DNA of 61,326 nt from Paracoccaceae bacterium (GCA_029246285.1 JAQWNW010000007.1:1-61326); one strand, 5' to 3'; counted from the stretch's first letter, positions 1 to 8,729 are shown. The notes: generated by a model not told the origin, from the sequence alone. Translations and numbers: made by a program.

Positions 1-41
1 GTAGTGACACGAAAGAGATGGCCGAAAGCGTTGATGGACAT
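1..41 (-). CDS. aroC: Chorismate synthase, N-terminal fragment cut by the window edge
   Basis: Only the first 13 codons are inside the window. On the minus strand from 41 they read MSINAFGHLFRVT, which matches the strongly conserved start of chorismate synthase (usually M-S-x-N-(S/T)-F-G-H-L-F-R-V-T-T-W). The ATG at 41-39 follows an AGGAG ribosome-binding site at about 5-6 bases. The enzyme makes chorismate from 5-enolpyruvylshikimate 3-phosphate at the end of the shikimate pathway. The gene continues to the left. It lies in the same direction as the zinc-ribbon gene, 80 bases downstream of it. The identification rests on this short but highly characteristic peptide. Confidence 0.85.
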   Translation of the reverse strand, partial: MSINAFGHLFRVT

Positions 42-121
42 GATCACTCCTAAAAATGTAATTTGAGTACATAATATAGTTTTATCTAAATTATGGAATA
101 CCCCAAATAAATCCAATTCCT

Positions 122-667
122 TTAAAGTAAACGATTTCTTATGAGGTTGAAAAATTCTTTTTTATGCCCATCAATCCAATTCCTAACAGAGTCTACAAAA
201 TCGACGAATGGTCCAAGATAAGTATTGAGATACGGAAACTGCATTATTAAAGTCTCAGCATAAAGATAAATTATGTAGGATATAAACGAAGCAATCAAAG
301 ATATGCTAAAACCAAACCAAAACTCTTTACTCCCAAGTAATTCCATAAAAGACAATTCCTTGCCTTTATGCTCACTACCATTACTTGTTTTTTTGTAATT
401 TTTTCTACTTAACGATACTTCTTGAAATTTTTCATCAAACTCAGCTTCTTCCTTTAAAATTTTCAAGACCTGTTTGCTAGTAAGTTTTCTCTCCCCTTTT
501 GTTGACAATAGATTTTCAAATTTTTCTTCGTTTTCAAAAACTTCTTTAAAAAAGTTTTCTTCCCAAGTGTGCTTACAACGTATGCATTGTAATTGTTGTT
601 GTTTGTCTAAAAAAAGGTCAATTTTTATTGAGTAACCTTCTTTACATTTTGGACAAATGACATTCAT
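122..667 (-). CDS. MJ0042-type zinc-ribbon protein with one membrane segment
   Basis: A 181-residue protein. The N-terminus has a CPKC pair (Cys5, Cys8) and a CIRC pair (Cys28, Cys31), the zinc-ribbon pattern of the MJ0042 family. A charged, Lys/Glu-rich linker follows, then one hydrophobic segment at about residues 112-138 and a short polar tail. In Rhodobacterales a gene of this type commonly sits near ftsE/ftsX and an acyltransferase gene; that is from memory. Here it is divergent from plsC with no ftsEX between. Function is unknown; the layout suggests an inner-membrane protein with a cytoplasmic zinc ribbon. It is a confident gene with a tentative role. Confidence 0.8.
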   Translation of the reverse strand: MNVICPKCKEGYSIKIDLFLDKQQQLQCIRCKHTWEENFFKEVFENEEKFENLLSTKGERKLTSKQVLKILKEEAEFDEKFQEVSLSRKNYKKTSNGSEHKGKELSFMELLGSKEFWFGFSISLIASFISYIIYLYAETLIMQFPYLNTYLGPFVDFVDSVRNWIDGHKKEFFNLIRNRLL

Positions 668-779
668 TCAGGAACCCGCAAATTTTACAGCATTTTCGAA
701 TTAAATAATCTTCGGTCTACAATAGCACAAGGGTACGATAATAGCATCTCCTTAATTATGATAAAGGAATAGTAAAATA

Positions 780-801
780 AAGCTTAATAAGTTATAAGCT
801 T
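780..801. repeat. Small inverted repeat in the divergent promoter region before plsC
   Basis: AAGCTTA (780-786) and TAAGCTT (795-801) form a perfect 7-bp inverted repeat with an 8-base spacer, about 40 bases before the plsC start. It lies in the only regulatory gap between the divergent zinc-ribbon gene and plsC (668-840). It may be a protein-binding site or simply AT-rich chance. Confidence 0.3.
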
Positions 802-840
802 AACCGATTAGATTACGTCTTAATATCACTATGAGGGATT

Positions 841-1563
841 ATGAGATTATTAACACAATATATTTTTTCTCTTATTTTTATAATACAAATGTATATAATG
901 ATGGCTGTGATTACTTGCGTTTTCATTCCACTAGTAATTATTAATAATTCTTTGGCGCTAAAAGCTATTAACACATGGTGTAACTGGGTAAAGTTTAGCG
1001 CAAAATTACTGGTTGGAATAAAGACTGAGGTACGTGGCACCATTCCAAAAAATAATGTATTGGTAATAGCTAAACATCAGTCCTTTCTGGACATAATATT
1101 GATCGTTTCAGCTTTAAAACGTCCCAAATTTATTATGAAAAAGGAAATTTTAATAACACCTATAATAGGATTTTGGGCAAAAAAAATCGGTTGCATCCCT
1201 ATTGATCGCGGAAAAAAAGGAGCTGCTGTTAAAGAAATGGTTAAAGCTGTTCATGAAAGTAACAAAACTAGGCCAGGGCAACTCATAATATTTCCACAAG
1301 GCACTCGGGTTGCTCCAAATATTACAGCTCCATATAAAATAGGATCAGGAATTCTATATTCTGAATTGGAGCAAGATTGCTACCCAGTTGCTACGAATGT
1401 TGGCGTATTATGGCCAAGGCGCAATATATTACGAAAACAAGGAACAGCCGTTATTGAGTTTCTTCCACCGATAAAAAGTGGATTAGATACAAAAGAATTT
1501 ATGGAATTAATTGAGAATAATATTGAAACTGCATCTGAAAAATTAATGCGAGAAGTCATTTGA
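841..1563 (+). CDS. plsC: 1-acyl-sn-glycerol-3-phosphate acyltransferase
   Basis: A 240-residue PlsC-family enzyme that adds the second acyl chain to lysophosphatidic acid to make phosphatidic acid at the inner membrane. The acyltransferase signature HX4D is HQSFLD (His79-Asp84) and the substrate motif is FPQGTR (151-156). A hydrophobic N-terminal segment spans about residues 5-38. Length is usual for the family. The ATG at 841 follows GAGGG, only a few bases upstream. It is alone on its strand: divergent from the zinc-ribbon gene and convergent with the Lin0512 pair, with its stop 2 bases from the end of that pair. Confidence 0.9.
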   Translation: MRLLTQYIFSLIFIIQMYIMMAVITCVFIPLVIINNSLALKAINTWCNWVKFSAKLLVGIKTEVRGTIPKNNVLVIAKHQSFLDIILIVSALKRPKFIMKKEILITPIIGFWAKKIGCIPIDRGKKGAAVKEMVKAVHESNKTRPGQLIIFPQGTRVAPNITAPYKIGSGILYSELEQDCYPVATNVGVLWPRRNILRKQGTAVIEFLPPIKSGLDTKEFMELIENNIETASEKLMREVI

Positions 1564-1565
1564 TA

Positions 1566-1925
1566 TTAAAGCTCAGGATTTGTTGTAGCTCCTTCGACAT
1601 TAACAAACACTTCAATTCCCGCCGCGGCAATTACATGCCAAGCATTATCTTCAGTTGACCTTATATTTAGACCGCCCTCCTCAACCAATATTTCAATTTG
1701 CCCATGCGGCAACTCTTTCATAACTTTTTCAAAATTCACCTGATCTGGTTTTTGCACTCCAATCGTTACTCGTACTGACATTTTAGAAGGATCAAGCTTC
1801 AAGCTCTTAAATAATGAAAGCGAAGAATGGTGCAATGCATCCTGAATCGCCCTACATGCTGCCTTGGTATAATCTTCCCCATAAAGATCATTACCCGTTC
1901 CCATTTCCAAGATTAATCTTTTCAT
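1566..1925 (-). CDS. Lin0512 family protein, second copy
   Basis: About 119 residues from the ATG at 1925 (MKRLILEMGTG); an upstream ATG at 1934 is in frame but less likely. It matches the Lin0512 (TIGR02058) pattern: a start like LILEMGTGNDL, a YTKAACRAIQDAL segment, VTIGVQKPD in the middle, and a GIEV segment near the end. The stop of the upstream copy and this ATG share one base (TAATG), so translation is probably coupled. The two copies are clearly paralogous but diverged, which suggests a hetero-oligomer. The biochemical function of the family is not known to me. Confidence 0.8.
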   Translation of the reverse strand: MKRLILEMGTGNDLYGEDYTKAACRAIQDALHHSSLSLFKSLKLDPSKMSVRVTIGVQKPDQVNFEKVMKELPHGQIEILVEEGGLNIRSTEDNAWHVIAAAGIEVFVNVEGATTNPEL

Positions 1926-2272
1926 TATTTGCACTCCATATCAAAAGAAACCTCAATGCCAACATTTGCAATTATGGTTACCTTTGAACCATGCTCTTTA
2001 GCGATATCTAAACCACCTTTGACGACCTTGATATTAGCAACACCATACGGAAAAATTTTTCTAACAACTTCAATATCGACTAATTCAGGTTTTTGAACAC
2101 CTATCGTTACATCCAGGAGCATATCATTTTTGGAAAAGCCAAAAACTTCGGCCACGTTTATAGAATTATGCCAAAGAGCGTCCTTGATAGCTCGAGCGGA
2201 CGCGCGCGTATAATCATTATGGCGTAAGGAACTCCCCATACCAAACTCAATTAAAATCCTTTTTTTTACCAA
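1925..2272 (-). CDS. Lin0512 family protein, first copy
   Basis: About 115 residues. I prefer a TTG start at 2272 (MVKKRILIEFGMG): GGAG lies 9 bases upstream and the sequence then aligns with the start of the neighbouring paralogue. A longer frame back to 2314 adds residues with no family similarity. Shared landmarks are LIEFGMGSSL, YTRASARAIKDAL, VTIGVQKPE and GIEVSF. It overlaps the second copy by one base. The pair sits between convergent plsC and divergent pepP and has no assigned function. Confidence 0.8.
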   Translation of the reverse strand: MVKKRILIEFGMGSSLRHNDYTRASARAIKDALWHNSINVAEVFGFSKNDMLLDVTIGVQKPELVDIEVVRKIFPYGVANIKVVKGGLDIAKEHGSKVTIIANVGIEVSFDMECK

Positions 2273-2363
2273 ACCACTACATCTCCAAAAGTTAAGTAAT
2301 TCAAAACTTTTCAAACATCTAAAATTTTCGTAATATCACCCTTTACAATATTCGGTGGTTATC

Positions 2364-4142
2364 ATGACGATCTCAAAAAGAGTTAACGAACTAAGACAGC
2401 GAATGGAAGAGCACAAAATAGATGCTTTCATTATTCCACGGGCAGACGAACATCAAAACGAATATGTGGCGAGCTCAGATGAACGTGTAAAGTATATCAG
2501 TGGATTTACAGGTTCAGCTGCAACCGTAATTATTTCAAAAAATAAGGCTGCTTTGTTTACCGATGGTAGGTATACAATTCAGGCCAAAAGACAACTTGAT
2601 GAAAGCATATTTCATTTATGTCATAGTGTTGATTATCCCATGGGTACTTGGATTTTACAAAACCTATCAGATAAAATAACAATAGGATTTGACCCTAAAC
2701 TTCATACGACAAGACAAATAGAAAATCTCAAAAAAGACCTTTTATCCAAGAATATTATTATTAAACCAAGCATTAATTTACTGGACTTAATTTGGACTGA
2801 CCAACCCAGGGCTCCTCAAAAACAGGTATTCACCCACCACATAAAATACTCTGGAAAATCAAGCTCCCAAAAAAGATCTCTTATAAAAAAGATTCTTAAA
2901 GAAAATAAGATAGATGCTATTCTGATATCATCGCCTGAAAATTTATGCTGGACCTTCAATTTGAGAGGAAGTGATGTCCCTATGACACCAATAGTGTTTG
3001 GCTATGCAATTATAGATAAACAGGGCAATGCCACACTATTTTTACATGAGGAAAAATTGAATAGCCAAGTAAGAAAAACTTTGGCTCAAGACAAGAACCT
3101 TAGCATTAGCAATCTTTCTGAATTGCCCAAGCAATTTAAGCACTTAACTGGCAAAAAATTATGGTTAGATTCTCAGACTGCTAATGTAAAAATGCAGAGC
3201 GCTGCAGAAGCAGTGAATGTTTCGACTTACTTAAGTACAGATCCCATTTATTTACTAAAAGCACAAAAGAATACTACAGAGATTAAAGGCATTAAAGCCG
3301 CTCACCTAAGGGATAGCGCCGCTATCATAAAATTCATCAAATGGTTCATGCAAACTAACCCTTCAAGAATTGATGAGTGGACAGCAGCTAAAAGAATAGA
3401 AACTGAAAGGAAAAAGTTACACCTATTTCAGGAATTAAGTTTTCCTACTATCTCCGCCACGGGTTCGAATGCTGCGGAAGCTCATTACCAACTCACCCAA
3501 GAGACTGCTAAATCATTATCAATTGGAGACTTGTTTTTATTTGATTGTGGCGGTCAATTTTTAGATGGAACGACTGATATAACTAGAGTTCTCGCTGTTG
3601 GTAAACCCACCAAAGAAATGATTCATTGTTATACTCTTGTCTTGAAGGGACATATAGCAATTCATATGGCTAAATTTCCAGAGGGCACTACGGGGCAACA
3701 ATTGGATCCGCTAGCGCGACAATTTCTTTGGTCGGAGGGGAAAGATTTTGACCACGGCACTGGACATGGTGTTGGGCACTATCTCTCAGTTCACGAAGGC
3801 CCTCAGCGAATCTCAAAGACATCTACAATTCCTCTTAAAGTCGGCATGGTATTATCTAATGAACCCGGATTTTATAAAACAGATTGTTTTGGAATAAGAA
3901 TTGAGAACTTAATGACTGTGAAACTTATAAAATCTGTGAAGGAAACAAAGCAGAAAAGACTCTTTGGATTCGACATCTTAAGTTTTGTACCATACGATAT
4001 AAGATTAATTGATAAGGAAATTCTCAGTCAAAAAGAAATAAATTGGATAAATTATTATCATAGAGAAGTTAAGAAAAGGATATCACCACTTTTAGACTCT
4101 AAAACCAAAGATTTTCTAATTTCAATTACTCCCGACCTATGA
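2364..4142 (+). CDS. pepP: Xaa-Pro aminopeptidase (M24B)
   Basis: About 592 residues from the ATG at 2364, which has GGTGG 5 bases upstream; an in-frame GTG lies at 2355. Two creatinase-type N-terminal domains (roughly 1-310) precede an M24 pita-bread catalytic domain. Metal ligands are visible in DCGGQFLDGTTDIT, GTGHGVGH, NEPGFY and IRIENL. Such enzymes remove an N-terminal residue that precedes proline. The length fits the long three-domain form found in alphaproteobacteria and eukaryotes. The end is convergent with hpaH, 11 bases apart, so transcription probably collides or terminates in this short gap. Confidence 0.9.
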   Translation: MTISKRVNELRQRMEEHKIDAFIIPRADEHQNEYVASSDERVKYISGFTGSAATVIISKNKAALFTDGRYTIQAKRQLDESIFHLCHSVDYPMGTWILQNLSDKITIGFDPKLHTTRQIENLKKDLLSKNIIIKPSINLLDLIWTDQPRAPQKQVFTHHIKYSGKSSSQKRSLIKKILKENKIDAILISSPENLCWTFNLRGSDVPMTPIVFGYAIIDKQGNATLFLHEEKLNSQVRKTLAQDKNLSISNLSELPKQFKHLTGKKLWLDSQTANVKMQSAAEAVNVSTYLSTDPIYLLKAQKNTTEIKGIKAAHLRDSAAIIKFIKWFMQTNPSRIDEWTAAKRIETERKKLHLFQELSFPTISATGSNAAEAHYQLTQETAKSLSIGDLFLFDCGGQFLDGTTDITRVLAVGKPTKEMIHCYTLVLKGHIAIHMAKFPEGTTGQQLDPLARQFLWSEGKDFDHGTGHGVGHYLSVHEGPQRISKTSTIPLKVGMVLSNEPGFYKTDCFGIRIENLMTVKLIKSVKETKQKRLFGFDILSFVPYDIRLIDKEILSQKEINWINYYHREVKKRISPLLDSKTKDFLISITPDL

Positions 4143-4153
4143 CTTAAAAGTAT

Positions 4154-4951
4154 CTACTCAAATGATAGTTCGACAATCCCAAAATTAGAAAAATCTGCTT
4201 TTATATTAGATCCAGATGGGCACTCAATCGGACGAATAAATGAACCAGACAAGACAACATCTCCTTTGCTTATCTTGTCTCCATACTTACCAAGTCGCTC
4301 TGATAACCATGCAATTCCAAGAATAGGATCACCTAAAACACCTCCTCCTAAACCCGTTTCCTCTATTTCCCCATTTCTTGATACGATAGCACCTACCCAG
4401 CTTAAATCAAATTTATCAGGATCATGTTTTTCGTTACCCAAAACAATTCCAGCATTTGCAGCATTATCAGCAATAGTATCAAATACTGTCCGAGAAGCCC
4501 CAGTTTTTTCATCCTTTCTTACAATACGAGTATCAAGAATTTCTATTGACGGGCAAACATATTCAGTAGCTGACAAAACTTCAGATCGAGACACTTTTCC
4601 ACTTAGATCAGACTTAATAACAAATGCTATCTCAGCTTCTATTCGGGGTTGGATAAACCTTCCTAAAGGAACAATATCACCATTTTGAAAAAGCATATCC
4701 GAAAGAAGAACTCCACTGTCCGGAATATCAATATTCAAAGCGTTTTGCATAGCTTTAGAAGTCAATCCAATTTTCCATCCAATGACTTTATTTTCTGCTG
4801 AAATTTTCTTTTTTACTAATAAAGATTGTATCTTATAGGCATCATCCATATTAATATCTGGGTATCGCGCCGACAATAACCCAATTTGCGCCTTACTTTT
4901 ATCCGCTTCAAATAAATCTTTTGCCGCTATTAAACATTCACTAGGATTCAT
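4154..4951 (-). CDS. hpaH: 2-oxo-hept-3-ene-1,7-dioate hydratase
   Basis: A 265-residue member of the HpaH/MhpD hydratase family in the FAH fold, with GWKIGLTSKAMQ, PRIEAEIAFVI and the SCPSIEILDTRI-like segment. In homoprotocatechuate breakdown it hydrates 2-oxohept-3-ene-1,7-dioate to the 4-hydroxy-2-oxo acid that the aldolase HpaI then splits. It is the last gene of the five-gene operon and overlaps the FAH gene upstream by 4 bases (ATGA). No hpaI follows: the next gene is convergent pepP. The assignment to HpaH rather than MhpD rests on the operon context. Confidence 0.85.
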   Translation of the reverse strand: MNPSECLIAAKDLFEADKSKAQIGLLSARYPDINMDDAYKIQSLLVKKKISAENKVIGWKIGLTSKAMQNALNIDIPDSGVLLSDMLFQNGDIVPLGRFIQPRIEAEIAFVIKSDLSGKVSRSEVLSATEYVCPSIEILDTRIVRKDEKTGASRTVFDTIADNAANAGIVLGNEKHDPDKFDLSWVGAIVSRNGEIEETGLGGGVLGDPILGIAWLSERLGKYGDKISKGDVVLSGSFIRPIECPSGSNIKADFSNFGIVELSFE

Positions 4952-5805
4952 TCTTCATCCTTAACAGTATTTCTTAGAACTCCAAGTCCACTGGCTTCTA
5001 CCTCAATAATATCACCACGTTTCAACCATTTAGGAGGATCAAACCTCGCGCCTGCTCCTGTTGGCGTACCAGTTATAATAACATCACCAGGGATCAATGT
5101 AACAAAAGTACTAATATAGTTAATAATATAATCAAAAGAGAATATCATCCGGTCAGTGTTATCTTGCTGCCGAACTTCCCCATTTACTCGCGTTGTTAAT
5201 TCGATATTTTTTAACTGATTTGGTGACATAAACGGAACTAACCAAGGTCCAATTGAACCTGATTTTTCAAAATTCTTGCCTTGGGTAACATTAAATTTAG
5301 CGTGCCTTACCCAATCTCGAATTGTTCCTTCATTACATAAAGTAATTGCGCCTATATGGTCAAATGCTCTCCCTCTAGGTATGTGCCGCCCTTCTTTACC
5401 GATCACCAAAACCACTTCGCCCTCATAATCTAATTGATCAGAAATCTGAGGTTTAACAACTTCACAATTGTGCCCAACAAAAGTTCTCGCAAATCTGATA
5501 AAAAGGGATGGGAATTTAGGAGCCTCTTGGCCATCCTTGTACTCTGCGTTACGAGCTGGATAATTTACGCCAACACAAATTATTTTTTCTGGACGTGGGA
5601 TGGGTATCTCATAGACAATTTCATCTTCTCTATGCGTTAATGGTCTACCTTCACTCGCAGCCTGAAGCTCTTTAAAACCACTATTTTCAACAACCTCTCT
5701 CAGTGTTGGCCAATCTGGAAATTCTGGTGATAAAGCTATCATACCACCCTTTGTCTTGAGCCCATAAAACAGCTCGTTATCCTTACTATAAGATGCAAAT
5801 TTCAT
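4948..5805 (-). CDS. hpaG: FAH-family decarboxylase/isomerase (HpaG-like)
   Basis: About 285 residues from the ATG at 5805, one base after the stop of hpaD; a longer frame back to 5823 would overlap hpaD. It is a fumarylacetoacetate-hydrolase domain protein with the family landmarks ICVGVNYPARN, DYEGEVVLVIG, TQGKNF and GDVIITGTPTGAG. In this operon the expected step is decarboxylation of 5-oxopent-3-ene-1,2,5-tricarboxylate and isomerisation of the product. Enterobacterial HpaG has two FAH domains (about 430 residues), whereas this has one. It may act as a homodimer or need a partner; the second FAH gene at 51349 is a candidate. Confidence 0.75.
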   Translation of the reverse strand: MKFASYSKDNELFYGLKTKGGMIALSPEFPDWPTLREVVENSGFKELQAASEGRPLTHREDEIVYEIPIPRPEKIICVGVNYPARNAEYKDGQEAPKFPSLFIRFARTFVGHNCEVVKPQISDQLDYEGEVVLVIGKEGRHIPRGRAFDHIGAITLCNEGTIRDWVRHAKFNVTQGKNFEKSGSIGPWLVPFMSPNQLKNIELTTRVNGEVRQQDNTDRMIFSFDYIINYISTFVTLIPGDVIITGTPTGAGARFDPPKWLKRGDIIEVEASGLGVLRNTVKDEE

Positions 5806-5806
5806 A

Positions 5807-6793
5807 TCAATGATCCGGTGCAATAATGGGCTGAGCGCTTAGCTCAGCGGGTTTCACAGAAATATTTTCAAAATTGGATCCTTCTTCAAACCATGAACGG
5901 GGTGCAGGAGCACCCCACAAAGTTTGCCTTTGCGGATCAGTTAAACTCCATCGTATTGGCTCATGATCTGGATCAATTGTTTGATAATCTGAACAGTAGA
6001 TCTCTATACGATGCCCATCTGGGTCAAATATATATAAAAAGAATGCATTAGAAATTCCATGCCTACCTGGCCCTCTCTCGATATTTTCTACATACCCAGT
6101 CGTTGACATTAAATCTAACAAATCAATAATATTTAAAGGAGTTGGCACCCAAAAAGCAACATGGTGCATCCTTGGGCCTGTGCCATTTGTAAATGCTATA
6201 TCATGAACTCCTCCTTTGCGATGCAACCACGCAGCCCAAACTGATCCACTTTCATCATCCTCAGTATATTCCGTGACCCTAAATCCAAAATTATTGTAAA
6301 AACTTAAACTTTCTCCCACATTGGAAGAAAAACAATTAAAATGATCTATTCGCAAAGGCTTTACACCTTTATATAAACTATATTTTTGATGAATTGTTTC
6401 TAGCCGATCCATCTTATGATAAAACTCTATTGGAATTCCCTGATTATCATGTGTTAGCAAAGTTCTACCTTGATACGGTCGCTCAACCCACTTTACTTTA
6501 CAACCTATTCCTAAAAAATACTTTTCAGCTTTATCAAGATCTTCTTCCGAAAAAGTTTTAAACCCCAAGACTCTTATATTTGCCTCTGAACTTTTCTTTA
6601 GTATCACACAATGGTGGCCCCTTTCTTCCATCGCCCTTAAATAAATGGTTTCATCATTTTCACCGGTTACTTGAAGTCCCAAAATATCAGAATAAAATTT
6701 CTTGGAAGCACTTAAATCTGTAACGCCATATTCAATATGGCTTATTCGCAACGTATTAAAAGCTGGATATAATACTGGGTCAGGTACTGGCAT
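5807..6793 (-). CDS. hpaD: 3,4-dihydroxyphenylacetate 2,3-dioxygenase (type I extradiol)
   Basis: A 328-residue vicinal-oxygen-chelate extradiol dioxygenase with two VOC repeats (about 14-130 and 147-270). The metal ligands expected of this family are visible as His151 (RIDHFNCF), His210/211 (RMHHVAFW) and Glu264 (RIEIYCSDY). The C-terminal tail with PIRWSLTDPQRQ and PRSWFEEGS resembles Brevibacterium-type homoprotocatechuate 2,3-dioxygenases rather than the unrelated LigB-type HpaD of E. coli. It opens the ring of homoprotocatechuate to 5-carboxymethyl-2-hydroxymuconate semialdehyde. It starts one base after the end of hpaE. Confidence 0.88.
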   Translation of the reverse strand: MPVPDPVLYPAFNTLRISHIEYGVTDLSASKKFYSDILGLQVTGENDETIYLRAMEERGHHCVILKKSSEANIRVLGFKTFSEEDLDKAEKYFLGIGCKVKWVERPYQGRTLLTHDNQGIPIEFYHKMDRLETIHQKYSLYKGVKPLRIDHFNCFSSNVGESLSFYNNFGFRVTEYTEDDESGSVWAAWLHRKGGVHDIAFTNGTGPRMHHVAFWVPTPLNIIDLLDLMSTTGYVENIERGPGRHGISNAFFLYIFDPDGHRIEIYCSDYQTIDPDHEPIRWSLTDPQRQTLWGAPAPRSWFEEGSNFENISVKPAELSAQPIIAPDH

Positions 6794-6794
6794 A

Positions 6795-8312
6795 CTATGC
6801 TCCTAATTTCGGAATTTTATGTTCGGTAGTAGCAAAACTAATATTCTTCGTTTCCATATAGAAATCAAACGACCAGTCTCCTCCATCTCTTCCAATTCCA
6901 GAAGATTTTATTCCACCAAATGGTGTCGGAAGGTGTCTAATATTTTCCGAGTTTACCCAAATCATGCCAGCCTCCATCGACTGACTAAATTGGAATGCTC
7001 GTGTCACGTTCTGCGTCCATAAATAACCTGCTAGACCATATTCACTATCATTTACGATGTCCAAGGCCTCTGTCTCAGATTCAAAAGGCAGCACAACCAA
7101 AACTGGGCCAAATATTTCCTCTTTTGCTATTCGCATGTTTTTGCTTACATTTGTGAAGATTGTAGGTGCGATATATGGACCCCCACCAGGGCCTTCAACG
7201 GAACCTCCTGTTAATAAAGTAGCCCCTTCATTTTTACCAATTTCAAAATAATTCTTAACCTTTTCTTCGTGAATTGGATGAATTAACGGACCAACCGTGG
7301 TATTTGGATCTAAAGGATGTCCGACAACTATTTTTTCAGCTCTTTGCTTTACCATTTCAACAAATTTTTCCCTAATTGATTCTTGAACCAATAATCTAGA
7401 TGAGGATGTACATCTTTCACCATTCAACGAGTAAATCATGAATACGACTGCATCTGCTGCCCTTTCTAAATCGGCATCTTCAAATACAACTACTGCATTT
7501 TTCCCACCCAATTCAAAATGAACTCTCTTGAGAGTATTGGCACCCTGCTTCATTATCATTGATCCAGTTGCGCTTTCACCAACGAATGAAATGGCTTTTA
7601 TATCAGGGTGTTCAGTGAGTAATTTACCCGCCTCTTCTCCATAGCCATTGACTGTATTCCAAACTCCCTTTGGTAAGCCCGCATCTTCTGCAATTTCAAC
7701 CAAAATCTTTGCAGTTAAGGGCGAAAATTCAGCAGGCTTATGAACAATTGTACACCCAGAGGCTAACGCAGGTGCAATTTTCCACGTAGATAACATAAAC
7801 GGTGTATTCCAAGGAGTTATTATGCCTACCGGCCCTATTGGAAATCGCATAGTCATATTCGTTTGAGAATCTGTAAAAGTTGACTCTCCATCCCTTCCAT
7901 AAGGCGCTTGATCAGCAAAATATCTAAAATTCGCAGCTCCCCTTAAAGCGGCTTTCGACATAAACCTGAGTGATTGACCCGTATCAAATGATTCTATCAA
8001 AGCAATTTCATGCGCACGTTCCTCTATAGACGTTGCGATATTATGAAGAATCTTTTTCCTCTCTTGGCCTGGAAATAAAGACCACTCCGAAAAAGCATTT
8101 TTTGCAGATAATACTGCTAAATTAACATCACTCAAACCGCTTCTCGAAACTTCACAGATCTTTTTCAAATCAATAGGAGAAATATTTTCAAAAGATTGTT
8201 GGCTATCTGCTTCTATATTCTCACCATTGATGTGATTTAAAACACCACTTTCCCTAAACCTTTCCAAAAATGTAAAAAGTTTTTCTTTATTATTCTCAAA
8301 TTCTGACATCAT
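6795..8312 (-). CDS. hpaE: 5-carboxymethyl-2-hydroxymuconate semialdehyde dehydrogenase
   Basis: A 505-residue aldehyde dehydrogenase. Visible are PWNTPF (Asn169), the cofactor-site FVGESATG (243-250), FELGGK with Glu267 and the catalytic Cys301 in NGERCTSSS. It oxidises the ring-cleavage aldehyde to the dicarboxylic acid using NAD. The start overlaps the stop of hpaF by 4 bases (ATGA), and hpaD begins one base after its end, so the operon is tightly coupled. ALDH specificity cannot be read from motifs alone; the place between hpaF and hpaD makes HpaE much the best call. Confidence 0.9.
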   Translation of the reverse strand: MMSEFENNKEKLFTFLERFRESGVLNHINGENIEADSQQSFENISPIDLKKICEVSRSGLSDVNLAVLSAKNAFSEWSLFPGQERKKILHNIATSIEERAHEIALIESFDTGQSLRFMSKAALRGAANFRYFADQAPYGRDGESTFTDSQTNMTMRFPIGPVGIITPWNTPFMLSTWKIAPALASGCTIVHKPAEFSPLTAKILVEIAEDAGLPKGVWNTVNGYGEEAGKLLTEHPDIKAISFVGESATGSMIMKQGANTLKRVHFELGGKNAVVVFEDADLERAADAVVFMIYSLNGERCTSSSRLLVQESIREKFVEMVKQRAEKIVVGHPLDPNTTVGPLIHPIHEEKVKNYFEIGKNEGATLLTGGSVEGPGGGPYIAPTIFTNVSKNMRIAKEEIFGPVLVVLPFESETEALDIVNDSEYGLAGYLWTQNVTRAFQFSQSMEAGMIWVNSENIRHLPTPFGGIKSSGIGRDGGDWSFDFYMETKNISFATTEHKIPKLGA

Positions 8313-8713
8313 TTTTTTCCATATTTTTTTATTGCAGAAATTCGCTTATGAATTGGATTTGTCTTCCAGCTGAACTTTGAATCTATCTCAATAATTTCTA
8401 AAGCTAATGCTAAATACTCAGTCTTCAAAAGTTTTTTGACATTATTTTCAAGCTCCATCATTAACATTTCTCCAGTTTTTAATTTCTGGTCCTCGCTACG
8501 TCCCACGCCTATTCTTAGGATCATATCTATAAATGCATTTTCTGAATGGCCATCAGCAATTGAATACGAACAAATTGGATAGGCCCTTACCCTAACCCCA
8601 GCCTCAGGAAAAATTTTCTGATCAAGCATAATCAATCTTAAAGAACCGCAAATTTGTTCAAAATCAAAATATTTCTCTAGATTGTCAGAGTATTGTAAGG
8701 TTAAATATGCCAA
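8309..8713 (-). CDS. hpaF: 5-carboxymethyl-2-hydroxymuconate isomerase homologue lacking the catalytic Pro
   Basis: A 134-residue CHMI-family protein, first gene of the hpa operon. It aligns with E. coli HpaF without gaps at the start: MPHFIVECSDN corresponds to MAYLTLQYSDN here, and FPLAGIRSR to FPEAGVRVR. The start is a TTG at 8713 with a weak AAGAG upstream; an in-frame stop lies just before it, so no longer product is possible. The second codon is GCA (Ala), where the family needs Pro, which becomes the N-terminal base after Met removal. The rest of the fold looks intact. It may be catalytically weak, altered or a population variant. Confidence 0.82.
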   Translation of the reverse strand: MAYLTLQYSDNLEKYFDFEQICGSLRLIMLDQKIFPEAGVRVRAYPICSYSIADGHSENAFIDMILRIGVGRSEDQKLKTGEMLMMELENNVKKLLKTEYLALALEIIEIDSKFSWKTNPIHKRISAIKKYGKK

Positions 8714-8729
8714 AGCTTGCTCTTTTTAA

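Noticed and set aside
3463-3475. GGTTCGAAT, resembling a tRNA T-loop
   Set aside because: It lies inside the pepP coding region, and no acceptor or anticodon stems surround it.
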